Shown: piece by piece, positions 17,385-29,978 of the stretch
Position numbering within the stretch: the first letter of the stretch is position 1
Layout: each line of letters starts with the position of its first letter
Assembly: GCA_036491115.1 (NCBI GenBank)
Contig: DASXCQ010000045.1
Span: forward strand, 28,114-92,113
Direction of reading: 5' to 3'
Length of the DNA stretch: 64,000 nucleotides
DNA from: DATEPR01 sp036491115
GTDB lineage: Bacteria; Actinomycetota; Actinomycetes; Mycobacteriales; Pseudonocardiaceae
Notes under the pieces: generated by a model
What the model saw: only the letters and a program-made list of their open reading frames with translations
What the model was told of the DNA's origin: nothing
Database searches by the model: none
Position numbers and translations under genes: made by a program

Positions 17385-19448
17385 ATGTACTCAGCACGCA
17401 GGGCGGTCGGCCTCGGGCTGGCCGCGATGACGGCGGCCGCGCTGGCAGGCGCGGTGCCGGTCGCGACCGCCGCGACCACGCCGTCGGATGTCAACGTCAC
17501 GGTCAACGCGAACGAGGGCCTCGGCACGATCCCGGACACCGGGTACGGCCTGAACTCCGCGGTCTGGGACGGCCAGATGAACACCCCGCAGGTCCAGGGC
17601 CTGCTCAGCACCGCCGGCGTGCGGATGCTGCGCTACCCGGGCGGGTCCTACGGCGACATCTACCACTGGGAGGACAACACGGCGACGGGCGGCTTCGTCG
17701 CGCCCGGCACCGACTTCGACTCGTTCATGGGCACCGTCGACAAGATCGGCGCGCAGCCGATGCTGATCGCCAACTACGGCTCCGGCACGCCGGCCGAGGC
17801 CGCCGACTGGGTCCGCTACGCCAACGTGACCAAGGGCTATGGCGCGAAGTATTGGGAGATCGGCAACGAGTTGTACGGCAACGGCTACTACGGCGCCGAC
17901 TGGGAGACCGACAGCCACGCCGACCACAGCCCCACGGCGTACGCGGACAACGTGCTCTCCTACGTCGACGCGATGAAGGCCGTCGACCCGACGATCAAGG
18001 TCGGTGCCGTGCTGACCCTGCCGGGCAACTGGCCGGACAGCGTGGTCAACGCGGGTGACGGCGGCGACTGGAACAAGACGGTGTTGTCGCTGGCCGGGTC
18101 GGCCATCGACTTCGTGATCGTGCACTGGTACCCCAGCGGTACCGACGCGGCCGCCGAGCTGCACGAACCGTCGGTGGTGGCCGGCGAGCTGGCCCAGCTG
18201 CGGCAGGAGATCGACCAGTACGCCGGGCCGAACGGGCCGCACATCGGCATCGCGATGACCGAGATGAACGGCGGCGTGGACGAGGACACCCGGCCGGACG
18301 CGCTGTTCAGCGCCGACGCCTACTTCACCGCGTTGGAGCACGGCGTGTTCACCGTCGACTGGTGGGACACCCACAACGGCGGGACCGCGGTCAGCACCGC
18401 GCCGGACGGTGCCACCGACTTCGGCGACTTCGGCGTGCTGTCGTCCGGCAGCACGGTCGGCACCACGGCCGAACCGCCGATGAACACACCGTTCCCGAGC
18501 TACTTCGCCCTCTCCATGCTGGGCAGGGTGGGCGGGCCCGGCGACACGATGGTGCGGGCGGGCAGCGACTCGTCGATGGTGGCGGCGCACGCCGTGCGCA
18601 ACGCCGACGGCGACCTGTCGGTCCTGCTGGTGAACAAGGATCCGGCGAACGCGCACCAGGTCGCCTTGCATTACGCGGGCTTCACACCGAGCACCGCCAC
18701 CCCGACGGTGTACGGCTACGGCGACGAGGCCACCTCGATCACCACCAGCAGCACCGGTACCGGCGCGACCCAGACGCTGCCGCCGTACTCCATCGAGACC
18801 GTGGTGCTGACGCCGACCGGTACCGCCAGCACGGTGTCCGCACCGACCGACGCGTCGATCGCCGACGTCACCGGCGACCAGGCCACCGTCACCTGGACGC
18901 CAGGCGCCGGAACCGCCGTGCGCTACGAGGTCTACCGCCAGTTCGGCACCGACAGCGAACTGCTGGGCAGCTCCACCACGGACTCACTGACCCTGCACAA
19001 CCTGCCGCCGGGCACCGGCTACACGCTCAACGTGCTGGCCAGGGACGCCAACGGGAACCTGTCCGCACCGTCCAACCCGGTCACCTTCACGTCCAGCACA
19101 CCTCGGGCGTCCACCTGCGCGGTGAACTATGTGGTGACCACCGGGTGGGGCACCGGGTACAACACCGACATCACCATCACCGACACGGGTCCGAATTCGA
19201 TCAGCGGCTGGACACTCACGTTCTCGTTCCCGACCGACAGTGAATCAGTCAGTGGTGGCTGGAACGGCAACTGGTCGACCGACGGCGCGAACGCGCACGT
19301 CACCAATCTGGACTGGAACGCAACGCTTGCTCCGAACGGCGGTAATTCAGTCGACATCGGATTCACCGGTGCCAACAACGGCGCCTACCCGTCACCCGCG
19401 TCGTTCACGCTGAACGGCACGGTGTGTGCCACGACCTACTCGTCGTGA
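17385..19448 (+). CDS. secreted alpha-L-arabinofuranosidase-like glycosidase with FN3 and CBM2
   Basis: A 687-residue secreted enzyme. A Sec signal peptide ends near residue 30 (VPVATAATTP). The catalytic clan GH-A barrel (residues ~35-480) has the acid/base motif EIGNELYG near residue 160 and a probable nucleophile in AMTEMNGG near residue 292, as in GH51-like arabinofuranosidases. A fibronectin type III domain (~485-570) follows, then a CBM2 with paired cysteines and spaced tryptophans (CAVNYVV to GTVC). It probably trims arabinose from plant polysaccharide while the CBM2 binds cellulose or xylan. The ATG at 17385 follows AGGGAG. The GH family number is uncertain. Confidence 0.85.
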   Translation: MYSARRAVGLGLAAMTAAALAGAVPVATAATTPSDVNVTVNANEGLGTIPDTGYGLNSAVWDGQMNTPQVQGLLSTAGVRMLRYPGGSYGDIYHWEDNTATGGFVAPGTDFDSFMGTVDKIGAQPMLIANYGSGTPAEAADWVRYANVTKGYGAKYWEIGNELYGNGYYGADWETDSHADHSPTAYADNVLSYVDAMKAVDPTIKVGAVLTLPGNWPDSVVNAGDGGDWNKTVLSLAGSAIDFVIVHWYPSGTDAAAELHEPSVVAGELAQLRQEIDQYAGPNGPHIGIAMTEMNGGVDEDTRPDALFSADAYFTALEHGVFTVDWWDTHNGGTAVSTAPDGATDFGDFGVLSSGSTVGTTAEPPMNTPFPSYFALSMLGRVGGPGDTMVRAGSDSSMVAAHAVRNADGDLSVLLVNKDPANAHQVALHYAGFTPSTATPTVYGYGDEATSITTSSTGTGATQTLPPYSIETVVLTPTGTASTVSAPTDASIADVTGDQATVTWTPGAGTAVRYEVYRQFGTDSELLGSSTTDSLTLHNLPPGTGYTLNVLARDANGNLSAPSNPVTFTSSTPRASTCAVNYVVTTGWGTGYNTDITITDTGPNSISGWTLTFSFPTDSESVSGGWNGNWSTDGANAHVTNLDWNATLAPNGGNSVDIGFTGANNGAYPSPASFTLNGTVCATTYSS

Positions 19449-19475
19449 AGTTTCGTATGAAACGGAGAAAACCGA

Positions 19476-20108
19476 TCAGGAGAGGGCGGCCAGCGCCAAC
19501 CTGGTCAGTTCGCCCCGGATGGCGGCCAGCGGTTCCTGCCGGCCGTGGATCGACCAGTGGTAGACGAGTTCGTTCACCGCTCCGATGAAGGCGGTCGCGG
19601 TGAGGCCGTAGTCGCGTTCGGCGGCCTCACCGCGCTGCACCGCCAGAGTGGCCTCCGCCTCGATCAACTGGGCCAGTTTCGCCCGCCAGGCAAGGCGATG
19701 CCGCTCCACGGCGGCACTCACGCCGACGACCTCGACGTAGGCGATCCTGGTCCAGCGCGGGTCACTGGACGTGGTCCCGACGTAGGCGTCGATGGCCCGG
19801 TCCAGCCGGACCGACGTGGGCTCGTCGCGCACCTCGCCGACGGCCGCGATGACCGCGTCGAACGCCTTCTGGGTGATCTGGTCGTGCAGGGCGAGCAGCA
19901 GGGCCTCCCTGCTGGCGAACTCCTCGTAGAAGTTCCTGGTGGACACATTCGCCCTGGCACACAACCGTTCGATGGAAGTGGCCGGATATCCCTCGGTGCC
20001 GAACAGTTCCAGCGCCGCCGTCATCAGGCGCTGCCGTCGTTCGGCCCGGCGTTGGGAAGCGGTTCGGCCGCCGTAATCGCGGCGGGCCGCCGGCGCAGTG
20101 CCAGTCAT
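19476..20108 (-). CDS. TetR-family transcriptional regulator
   Basis: A 210-residue regulator. The N-terminal helix-turn-helix spans residues ~25-70 (AALELFGTEGYPATSIERLCARANVS, quoted in part: EGYPATSIERLC and STRNFYEEF). The rest is an all-helical ligand domain. It is convergent with the glycosidase and divergent from the peptide importer, 640 bp away, so it could regulate either itself or the importer. No ligand can be inferred. Confidence 0.9.
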   Translation of the reverse strand: MTGTAPAARRDYGGRTASQRRAERRQRLMTAALELFGTEGYPATSIERLCARANVSTRNFYEEFASREALLLALHDQITQKAFDAVIAAVGEVRDEPTSVRLDRAIDAYVGTTSSDPRWTRIAYVEVVGVSAAVERHRLAWRAKLAQLIEAEATLAVQRGEAAERDYGLTATAFIGAVNELVYHWSIHGRQEPLAAIRGELTRLALAALS

Positions 20109-20749
20109 GGGCGTCCTCGTCGATACGGACTCGTGGGGCGGAAATTGCGATCCGCCAATCTTGGCATGGTTCGCCTAGTCCGGAGTCATCCCGGGCCCAG
20201 CGTTGCGCATGAGACAACATCGCCGAAATCCGCGCGGCCGCACCGGAGCGTGAATGCGGTTAGCAACCAGTCGACTCCGGGCCGTGTCTGTCACCGAATC
20301 GAATGCGGAAATTGATGGACCGGGACGCGTCGGAGGGGTGAACGGCGGCTATCGTGTCGATCGGCAACATCCGGACCGGAGTCAGGTTGACTCGTGTCCG
20401 ACTTGTCCGCCATGCCGGGAAGTACCAGCGGTACAGGAGTGACCACCCTGAGAAGTTAGCCCGATCGGACTACATGATGTGGGCTGTTCGGCGGCGGTGA
20501 TACTGTACTGGGCCGTATCAGAACTGCCTCGATAACGGAATCATGTCACGTTGGTCACGTAAGGCGTCATCCGCCTGAATGTACTCTGTACCCCGTTTGG
20601 AGGACAGTTGAATCACAATCGCGCCACGGACAGCCAGGGAGCCTAGCCTTCTCGCGGTCCGAGATTGGAAAGTCGCGTACAGCCCGCACGGCCAGAAGCC
20701 GAACGGGAGCCGTAACACACTGCCTACCCGGCGGAAAGGGGCCACTGCG
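20109..20749. promoter_or_regulatory. long intergenic region upstream of the peptide importer
   Basis: A 641-bp spacer with no convincing gene and more A+T than its surroundings, between a divergent TetR gene and the importer operon. Two direct copies of GTCACGT stand at 20545-20551 and 20554-20560, a plausible regulator site. The importer promoter must lie here. No riboswitch or RNA structure was recognised. Confidence 0.35.
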
Positions 20750-21769
20750 TTGGCAGCGCCGTTGGAGCCGTTGGGGGATCCGTTCGGATCCCCGGTCGAG
20801 GTACAGCCGACGGCCGGTGTCGGCGCCAAGGCGATCCAGGGCCGGTCACTCGGTCAGATCGCCTGGATGCGCCTGAAACGGGACCGCTGGGCCATGGCCG
20901 GCGGCATCGTCATCATCGTGCTGATCGTGCTGGCCATCGCCTCCGTGTTCCTGGGCAACGCCGGGATTCTCGACATCGCGACCTACCACCAGAACCTGAT
21001 CGACGTGAACACCGACTCGCCCACCGGCTTCTTCGGTGGCATCAGCCTCGCGCACCCGTTGGGTATCGACCCGCAGTTCGGTCGCGACATGCTGTCCAGG
21101 ATCCTGGTCGGTGCCCAGTACTCGCTGCTCGTCGCGTTCAGCGCCACGGTCCTGTCGGTCATCATCGGCACCGTCATGGGCGTCGTCGCCGGTTACTTCG
21201 GCGGGTGGGTCGACACCGTCATCAACTGGCTGATGAACGTCTTCCTGGCCTTCCCGCTGCTGCTGTTCGCCGTCGCGCTGACCGGGGTCGTGCAGAGCAT
21301 CCCCAGCGGCACGGCGTTCGGCCTGAGCGGCAACACGCTGCGCGTCGCCGTCCTGGTGTTCGTCATCGGCTTCTTCAACTGGCCCTACATCGGCCGCATC
21401 ATCCGCGGCCAGACGCTGTCCCTGCGCGAGCGCGAGTTCATCGACGCGTCGCGCAGCGTCGGCGCCCGCAGTTTCTACGTGCTGTGGCACGAACTGCTCC
21501 CGAACCTGGTGGGCCCGATCCTGGTCTACTCCACCCTGCTGATCCCGACCAACATCCTGTTCGAGGCCGCTCTGGACTTCTTGGGCGTCGGCCTGCGGCT
21601 GCCCACCCCGAGTTGGGGCGCACTGCTCGCGGACGCCGTGAACAACCAGTACTACTCGATCGACCCCGAGTACGTCCTGGTGCCGGGCCTGGCGATCTTC
21701 ATCTCGGTGATGGCGTTCAACCTGCTCGGCGACGGACTGCGGGACGCGCTGGATCCGCGATCTCACTGA
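20750..21769 (+). CDS. peptide/nickel ABC transporter permease, DppC-like
   Basis: A 339-residue inner-membrane permease with an N-terminal cytoplasmic tail, six hydrophobic segments and the DppC-type EAA loop GASFY-like segment (DASRSVGARSFYVLWHELLP). The YSTLLIPTNILFEAALDFLG segment near the end is typical of the C-subunit. It is the first gene of a five-gene importer and precedes the binding protein and the B-subunit, an order less common than binding protein-B-C. The start is a TTG preceded by GGAAAGGGG. With DppB it forms the channel for an oligopeptide. Confidence 0.9.
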   Translation: MAAPLEPLGDPFGSPVEVQPTAGVGAKAIQGRSLGQIAWMRLKRDRWAMAGGIVIIVLIVLAIASVFLGNAGILDIATYHQNLIDVNTDSPTGFFGGISLAHPLGIDPQFGRDMLSRILVGAQYSLLVAFSATVLSVIIGTVMGVVAGYFGGWVDTVINWLMNVFLAFPLLLFAVALTGVVQSIPSGTAFGLSGNTLRVAVLVFVIGFFNWPYIGRIIRGQTLSLREREFIDASRSVGARSFYVLWHELLPNLVGPILVYSTLLIPTNILFEAALDFLGVGLRLPTPSWGALLADAVNNQYYSIDPEYVLVPGLAIFISVMAFNLLGDGLRDALDPRSH

Positions 21770-21829
21770 GCCGTTCGGTTCACACCGCTGGCTCCACACA
21801 GAAAACTCATGAGGAGGCGTGTCAGTCGA

Positions 21830-23596
21830 ATGAAACGTAAGCACACAGTGGCGTTCATCGCCGTCTGTGCCGGGCTGAGCCTGGCCGCTGCCTGTGGCAG
21901 CGGTTCAGGCGGGAGCAGCGGAAGCAGCAGTGGCAGTTCCGCCTCCTACAATGCCGGCCTGAACAGCATCGTCAACGCCTCCAACCACAAGGGCGGCGTA
22001 CTGAAGCTCGCGCTGACCAACACCGGCGACTCGACGGACCCCGGCAACACGTACTACGCGTTCAACTGGGACTTCAGCCGGCTGTACGCGCGTCCGCTGC
22101 TCACCTACGCCCCCCAGCCGGGCAAGGCGGGCCTGAAGCTGGTGCCCGACCTGGCCACCGGCCTGGGCCAGGTCAGCGACAACGGGCTCACCTGGACCTA
22201 CCACATCCGGTCGGGCCTGAAGTTCGAGGACGGCAGCCCGATCACGACGAAGGACGTCAAGTACGCCGTCGAGCGGAGCAGCGCCTACGCGCCGGACGTG
22301 CTGCCCAACGGCCCGACGTACTTCAAGCAGTACCTGGCCGACCCGAGCTACCCGGGTGCGTTCAAGGACAAGACCGCGGACAAGATGGGCCTGACCTCGG
22401 TCGACACGCCGAACGACACCACGATCGTGTTCCACCTGTCGCAGCCGTTCTCCGAGTTCGACTACCTGGCGACGCTGCCGCAGACCGCTCCTGTTCCCCC
22501 GGACAAGGACACGGGCGCGAACTACCAGACGCACCCGATCTCCAGCGGCCCGTACATGTTCAAGAGCTTCAACCCGAACACGGGCTTCTCCCTGGTGCGC
22601 AACCCGAACTGGAACGCCGCCAGTGACCCGACCGTCAAGCAGTTGGCGGACGAGATCGACGTGACCTACGGCGTGTCGGCCGCCGACATCGACTCCCGGC
22701 AGTTCAACGGCCAGCTCAACATGGACCTCGACGGCCGTGGCGTGCAGACCGCCGGTCGGGCCCGGATCCTCGGCAACCCGAAGCTGAAGGCCCAGTCCGA
22801 CGACCCGACCACCGGCTTCCTGGCGTACTTCGCGCTGGACCAGCAGGTGGCACCGCTGAACAACATCAACTGCCGCAAGGCGATCCTGGACGGGGCGGAC
22901 CACACCAGCCTGCAGACCGCCTTCGGTGGCCCGATCAGCGGTGGTGACGTCGCCACCACGATGCTGCCGCCGAACGACACCGGCTACGTCAAGGCTGACA
23001 CCTACGGATTCCTGCAGAACCCGCACGGCAACGTGGCCAAGGCCAAGCAGGACCTCCAGGCGTGTGGCAAGCCCAACGGCTTCAGCATGAACGTCTCCGT
23101 CCGCAGTGACCGTCCCACCGAGGTCGCTGCCGGCCAGGGTCTCCAGCAGTCGCTGGCGAAGGTCGGCATCAAGCTCCAGATCAACCAGTTCCCGTCGGGT
23201 CAGTACTACACCAACTTCGCCGGTGCGCCCGCGTACCTGAAGTCGCACAACATCGGCATCGCCATCACCGGTTGGGGTGCCGACTGGCCGTCCGGCTTCG
23301 GCTTCCTCTCGCAGGTGGTCGACGGTCGGAGCATCAAGGCGGCCGGTAACACCAACATCCAGATGACGAACGACCCGCAGATCAACGGCATGCTGGACGC
23401 GGCGGCCAAGAACCCCGACACCAACGCCCGGACCCAGATCTACACCCAGATCGACCAGAAGATCATGAGCCAGGCCGAGATCCTGCCGATCGTCTACGAG
23501 AAGGCCCTGCTGTACCGGGCGCCGAACGTCTCGAACGTGTTCGTCGACCAGGCGTACGGTCAGTACAACTACGCGGTGATGGGCCTTACCAACTAG
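21830..23596 (+). CDS. ABC transporter peptide-binding lipoprotein (family 5 solute-binding protein)
   Basis: A 588-residue extracellular binding protein. The signal peptide ends in the lipobox LAAACGS (Cys about residue 22), followed by a Gly/Ser-rich linker that tethers it to the membrane. The SBP_bac_5 core shows TYHIRSGLKFEDGSPIT and DVKYAVERS near the N-terminus and SGPYMFKSF in the centre. It captures peptides for the adjacent permeases. The ATG at 21830 gives the cleanest lipoprotein signal; a longer start at 21809 lies on the GAGGAGG box itself. A hairpin follows the gene. Confidence 0.92.
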   Translation: MKRKHTVAFIAVCAGLSLAAACGSGSGGSSGSSSGSSASYNAGLNSIVNASNHKGGVLKLALTNTGDSTDPGNTYYAFNWDFSRLYARPLLTYAPQPGKAGLKLVPDLATGLGQVSDNGLTWTYHIRSGLKFEDGSPITTKDVKYAVERSSAYAPDVLPNGPTYFKQYLADPSYPGAFKDKTADKMGLTSVDTPNDTTIVFHLSQPFSEFDYLATLPQTAPVPPDKDTGANYQTHPISSGPYMFKSFNPNTGFSLVRNPNWNAASDPTVKQLADEIDVTYGVSAADIDSRQFNGQLNMDLDGRGVQTAGRARILGNPKLKAQSDDPTTGFLAYFALDQQVAPLNNINCRKAILDGADHTSLQTAFGGPISGGDVATTMLPPNDTGYVKADTYGFLQNPHGNVAKAKQDLQACGKPNGFSMNVSVRSDRPTEVAAGQGLQQSLAKVGIKLQINQFPSGQYYTNFAGAPAYLKSHNIGIAITGWGADWPSGFGFLSQVVDGRSIKAAGNTNIQMTNDPQINGMLDAAAKNPDTNARTQIYTQIDQKIMSQAEILPIVYEKALLYRAPNVSNVFVDQAYGQYNYAVMGLTN

Positions 23597-23631
23597 TGCA
23601 ACCCGTGACAACCCGAGGTAGGTGAAGGCAC

Positions 23632-23662
23632 CGGTGGCCGGCGGCGAACCCGTCGGCCACCG
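23632..23662 (+). other. intra-operon hairpin after the binding-protein gene
   Basis: Perfect 9-bp inverted repeat CGGTGGCCG (23632-23640) and CGGCCACCG (23654-23662) in the 78-bp gap between the binding-protein and DppB genes. Such hairpins commonly act as partial terminators or mRNA stabilisers that raise binding-protein expression over the membrane subunits. That function is inferred, not shown. Confidence 0.6.
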
Positions 23663-23674
23663 CCGCCGTCCGCA

Positions 23675-24685
23675 GTGATCACGTTCATCATTCGGCGACT
23701 CATCTCGGCCGTGCTGATGCTGATCGTCGTCAGCATGGCGACCTTCGCCGTGTTCTTCCTGGTACCTCGGCTCGCGGGGCAGACCACCGAGCAGCTTGCG
23801 GCGCAGTACGTCGGTCGCAACCCGACCCCGGCCGTGCTGCACGCCGCGATCATCAAGTTCGGTCTGGACAAGCCTGTCTACGACCAGTACTGGGAGTTCC
23901 TCAAGACCCTCGTGGCCGGTGAGGACTACGACACGGGCACCGGCTTCGTGCACTGCCCGCCACCCTGTTTCGGCTTCTCGTTCCACAACCAGCAGCCCGT
24001 GTGGCCGCAGATGCTGTCCGCGTTGCCGGTGACGGCGTCGCTGGCCATCGGCGCGGCAGTGCTGTGGCTGGTCGCGGGCATCGGCATCGGCGTGCTCTCC
24101 GCGCTGCGCCGGGGTTCGTGGTTCGACCGGGCGGCGATGAGCGCGGCGCTGGCCGGCGTCTCGCTCCCGGTCTTCTTCACCGCACTGCTGTCCCTGGCAC
24201 TGTTCCGGGACACGATCCCGCTCTTCCCGGACGCCGGCACGTTCACGCCGCTGACGCAGAACCCGGGCAAGTGGTTCGAGTCGCTCGTGCTGCCGTGGGT
24301 GACCCTGGCCTTCCTGTACGCCGCGCTCTACGCCCGGCTGACCAGGGCCGGCATGCTCGAGACGATGAACGAGGACTTCATCCGCACCGCGAGGGCGAAG
24401 GGCCTGCGGGAGAGCAGAGTCGTGGTCAAACACGGCCTGCGCGCCACGCTCACGCCCATCGTGACGATCTTCGGCCTGGACATCGGTCTGCTGATCGGTG
24501 GCGCCGTGCTGACCGAGACGGCGTTCTCGCTGCCCGGTCTGGGCCGGTTCGCCATCAGCGCGATCGGTGACCAGGACCTGCCGGAGATCCTCGGTGTCAC
24601 CATGCTCGCCGGGTTCTTCGTGGTCTTCGCCAACCTGATCGTGGACATCCTGTACGCGGTCATCGACCCGAGGGTGCGGTACTGA
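23675..24685 (+). CDS. peptide ABC transporter permease, DppB-like
   Basis: A 336-residue permease starting with a GTG and a typical DppB N-terminus (FIIRRLISAVLMLIVVSMATF). The EAA loop is TMNEDFIRTARAKGLRESRVV, and the C-terminus ends in NLIVDILYAVIDPRVRY, which is diagnostic for B-subunits. A periplasmic-side loop with a CPPPC cluster (residues ~92-96) is unusual. Its TGA shares one base with the ATG of the ATPase gene (TGATG). Confidence 0.92.
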   Translation: MITFIIRRLISAVLMLIVVSMATFAVFFLVPRLAGQTTEQLAAQYVGRNPTPAVLHAAIIKFGLDKPVYDQYWEFLKTLVAGEDYDTGTGFVHCPPPCFGFSFHNQQPVWPQMLSALPVTASLAIGAAVLWLVAGIGIGVLSALRRGSWFDRAAMSAALAGVSLPVFFTALLSLALFRDTIPLFPDAGTFTPLTQNPGKWFESLVLPWVTLAFLYAALYARLTRAGMLETMNEDFIRTARAKGLRESRVVVKHGLRATLTPIVTIFGLDIGLLIGGAVLTETAFSLPGLGRFAISAIGDQDLPEILGVTMLAGFFVVFANLIVDILYAVIDPRVRY

Positions 24686-25791
24686 TGAGCAACAGGGACA
24701 GCACGGACAGCTTCGTGGACGTCCGGCCGCTGCCGGGTACCGAGGGGTTCGTGGACACCGAGCCGACACCGCCGGGCGCGTTCCTCGAGGTGCGCGACCT
24801 GCGGGTGCACTTCCCCACCGACGACGGCGTGGTCAAGAGCGCCGACGGCCTGTCGTTCCAGTTGGAGCGCGGCAAGACGCTGGGCATCGTCGGCGAGTCC
24901 GGTTCCGGCAAGAGCGTCACCAGCCTGGCGATCTTGGGACTGCACAAGCGCTCCCAGGCCAACATCAGCGGTGAGATCTGGCTGGACGGCGAGGAACTGG
25001 TCAAGGCCACCGACGAGCGCGTACGGTCGCTGCGCGGCAAGAAGATGGCGATGATCTTCCAGGACCCGCTGTCCGCGATGCACCCGTACTACACGGTCGG
25101 CAATCAGATCGTCGAGGCGTACCGGATCCACAACAAGGTGAGCAAGTCGGTGGCCCGCAAGCACGCCATCGAGATGCTCGACCGGGTGGGCATTCCACAG
25201 CCGGCGTCCCGGGTGGACGACTACCCGCACCAGTTCTCCGGCGGCATGCGGCAGCGCGCGATGATCGCCATGGCACTGTCCTGCGACCCTGAGCTGTTGA
25301 TCGCGGACGAGCCCACGACGGCCCTGGACGTCACCGTGCAGGCGCAGATCCTGGATCTGATCCGGGATCTGCAGCAGGAGTTCAACTCCGCCGTCATCAT
25401 CATCACCCACGACCTCGGCGTCGTCGCCGAACTGGCCGACGACATCATGGTGATGTACGCGGGCCGGACCGCGGAGTACGGCCCGGCGGGCGACATCTTC
25501 TCCGCACCGCAGCACCCCTACGCGTGGGGGCTGCTCGGTTCCATGCCGAGACTGGACCGCGAGCGCACCGACCGGCTGCTGCCGATCAAGGGCACGCCGC
25601 CCAGCCTGATCAACGTGCCGTCCGGCTGCGCGTTCCACCCCCGGTGCGCCTATCCGAAGCTCAACGGCAACCGGTGCTACGACGAGGTGCCCCAGCTGCT
25701 CGAGGTGGACGGCAAGCACGCCGTGTCCTGCCACCTGAGCGCCGAGAACCGGCTCCGGTTGTGGGACACCGAGATCAGGCCGAACCTCTGA
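24685..25791 (+). CDS. peptide ABC transporter ATP-binding protein, DppD-like
   Basis: A 368-residue ATPase. Walker A is GESGSGKSVT, the Q-loop is IFQDPLSAMHP, the signature is FSGGMRQR and Walker B is LLIADEPTTALD, followed by the H-loop IITHDLG. The C-terminal oligopeptide domain carries cysteines (CAFHPRC to CHLS) typical of the OppD/DppD iron-sulfur-like tail. It overlaps both neighbours as TGATG, showing tight coupling with DppB and DppF. Confidence 0.94.
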   Translation: MSNRDSTDSFVDVRPLPGTEGFVDTEPTPPGAFLEVRDLRVHFPTDDGVVKSADGLSFQLERGKTLGIVGESGSGKSVTSLAILGLHKRSQANISGEIWLDGEELVKATDERVRSLRGKKMAMIFQDPLSAMHPYYTVGNQIVEAYRIHNKVSKSVARKHAIEMLDRVGIPQPASRVDDYPHQFSGGMRQRAMIAMALSCDPELLIADEPTTALDVTVQAQILDLIRDLQQEFNSAVIIITHDLGVVAELADDIMVMYAGRTAEYGPAGDIFSAPQHPYAWGLLGSMPRLDRERTDRLLPIKGTPPSLINVPSGCAFHPRCAYPKLNGNRCYDEVPQLLEVDGKHAVSCHLSAENRLRLWDTEIRPNL

Positions 25792-26843
25792 TGGCGGCCC
25801 AAGGGAATGAGATGAACGACGACGCGAACATGCTCCACGTCACCGGGCTGCGGAAGTACTTCCCGGTGCGCCGTGGGCTGCTCAAGCTGAAGGCCGGCGA
25901 CGTCCAGGCGGTGGACGGCCTGGACTTCGACGTGAAGCGCGGCGAGACCCTGTCCCTGGTGGGCGAGTCCGGCTGCGGCAAGACCACCACCGGCCGGCTG
26001 CTGACCAGACTGCTGGAGCCCACCGACGGGAAGATCATCTTCGATGGACGGGACATCACCCACCTGTCGATGGGTGGTATGCGCCCGCTGCGCAAGAACA
26101 TCCAGATGGTCTTCCAGGACCCGTACTCGTCGCTGAACCCCCGGCACACCGTCGGCACCATCGTCGGTGCGCCGTTCCGGTTGCAGCACGTGGAGACCCC
26201 CAACGGGGTCAAGAAGGCGGTCCAGGACCTGCTGGAACTGGTCGGCCTGAGCCCGGAGCACTACAACCGCTACCCGCACGAGTTCTCCGGCGGGCAGCGG
26301 CAGCGCATCGGCATCGCCCGCACGCTCGCCCTGCGGCCCAAGCTGATCGTCGCCGACGAGCCGGTGTCCGCGCTGGACGTGTCGATCCAGGCCCAGGTGA
26401 TCAACCTGCTGGAGGACATCCAGGAGGAGTTCAACCTGACGTACGTGATGATCGCGCACGACCTGTCCGTGGTGCGGCACGTGTCCGACCGGGTCGCCGT
26501 GATGTACCTGGGCAAGATCGTGGAGATCGGTGACGCGCCGCAGGTCTACAAGTCGCCGATGCACCCGTACACGGTGGCGCTGCTGTCCGCGGTGCCGATG
26601 CCCGACCCGAACCGGCGGACCAATCGGGATCGGATCCGGCTGTCCGGTGACGTGCCGAGCCCGCTGAACCCGCCCTCCGGCTGCCGGTTCCGCACCCGGT
26701 GCTGGAAGGCGCAGGACATCTGCGCCCGCGAGGAACCACCGCTGAACGAACTGGTCACCGGGCACCGGGTGGCCTGCCACTTCCCGGAGAACGCGAGCGC
26801 CACGGCAGCGGCTCCGGTGACGGAGGCGGCGGCCACCACCTGA
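25791..26843 (+). CDS. peptide ABC transporter ATP-binding protein, DppF-like
   Basis: A 350-residue ATPase. Walker A is GESGCGKTTTGR, Q-loop VFQDPYSSLNPR, signature FSGGQRQRIGIAR and Walker B LIVADEPVSALDVS. The C-terminal tail holds CRFRTRCWKAQDIC. It forms the heterodimeric motor with the DppD-like protein. The ATG at 25791 overlaps the previous stop; a second ATG seven codons later is possible. It is the last gene of the importer. Confidence 0.94.
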   Translation: MAAQGNEMNDDANMLHVTGLRKYFPVRRGLLKLKAGDVQAVDGLDFDVKRGETLSLVGESGCGKTTTGRLLTRLLEPTDGKIIFDGRDITHLSMGGMRPLRKNIQMVFQDPYSSLNPRHTVGTIVGAPFRLQHVETPNGVKKAVQDLLELVGLSPEHYNRYPHEFSGGQRQRIGIARTLALRPKLIVADEPVSALDVSIQAQVINLLEDIQEEFNLTYVMIAHDLSVVRHVSDRVAVMYLGKIVEIGDAPQVYKSPMHPYTVALLSAVPMPDPNRRTNRDRIRLSGDVPSPLNPPSGCRFRTRCWKAQDICAREEPPLNELVTGHRVACHFPENASATAAAPVTEAAATT

Positions 26844-26876
26844 TCGTGTCCGGCCGCTGTGGCAGGATGCCGGTCC

Positions 26877-29974
<3,098 letters not shown>

Positions 29975-29978
<4 letters not shown>

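Noticed and set aside
21905..24769. 954-codon open frame on the - strand
   Set aside because: Antisense shadow of the binding-protein and permease genes; composition is typical of high-GC shadows (Arg, Gln, His, Val).
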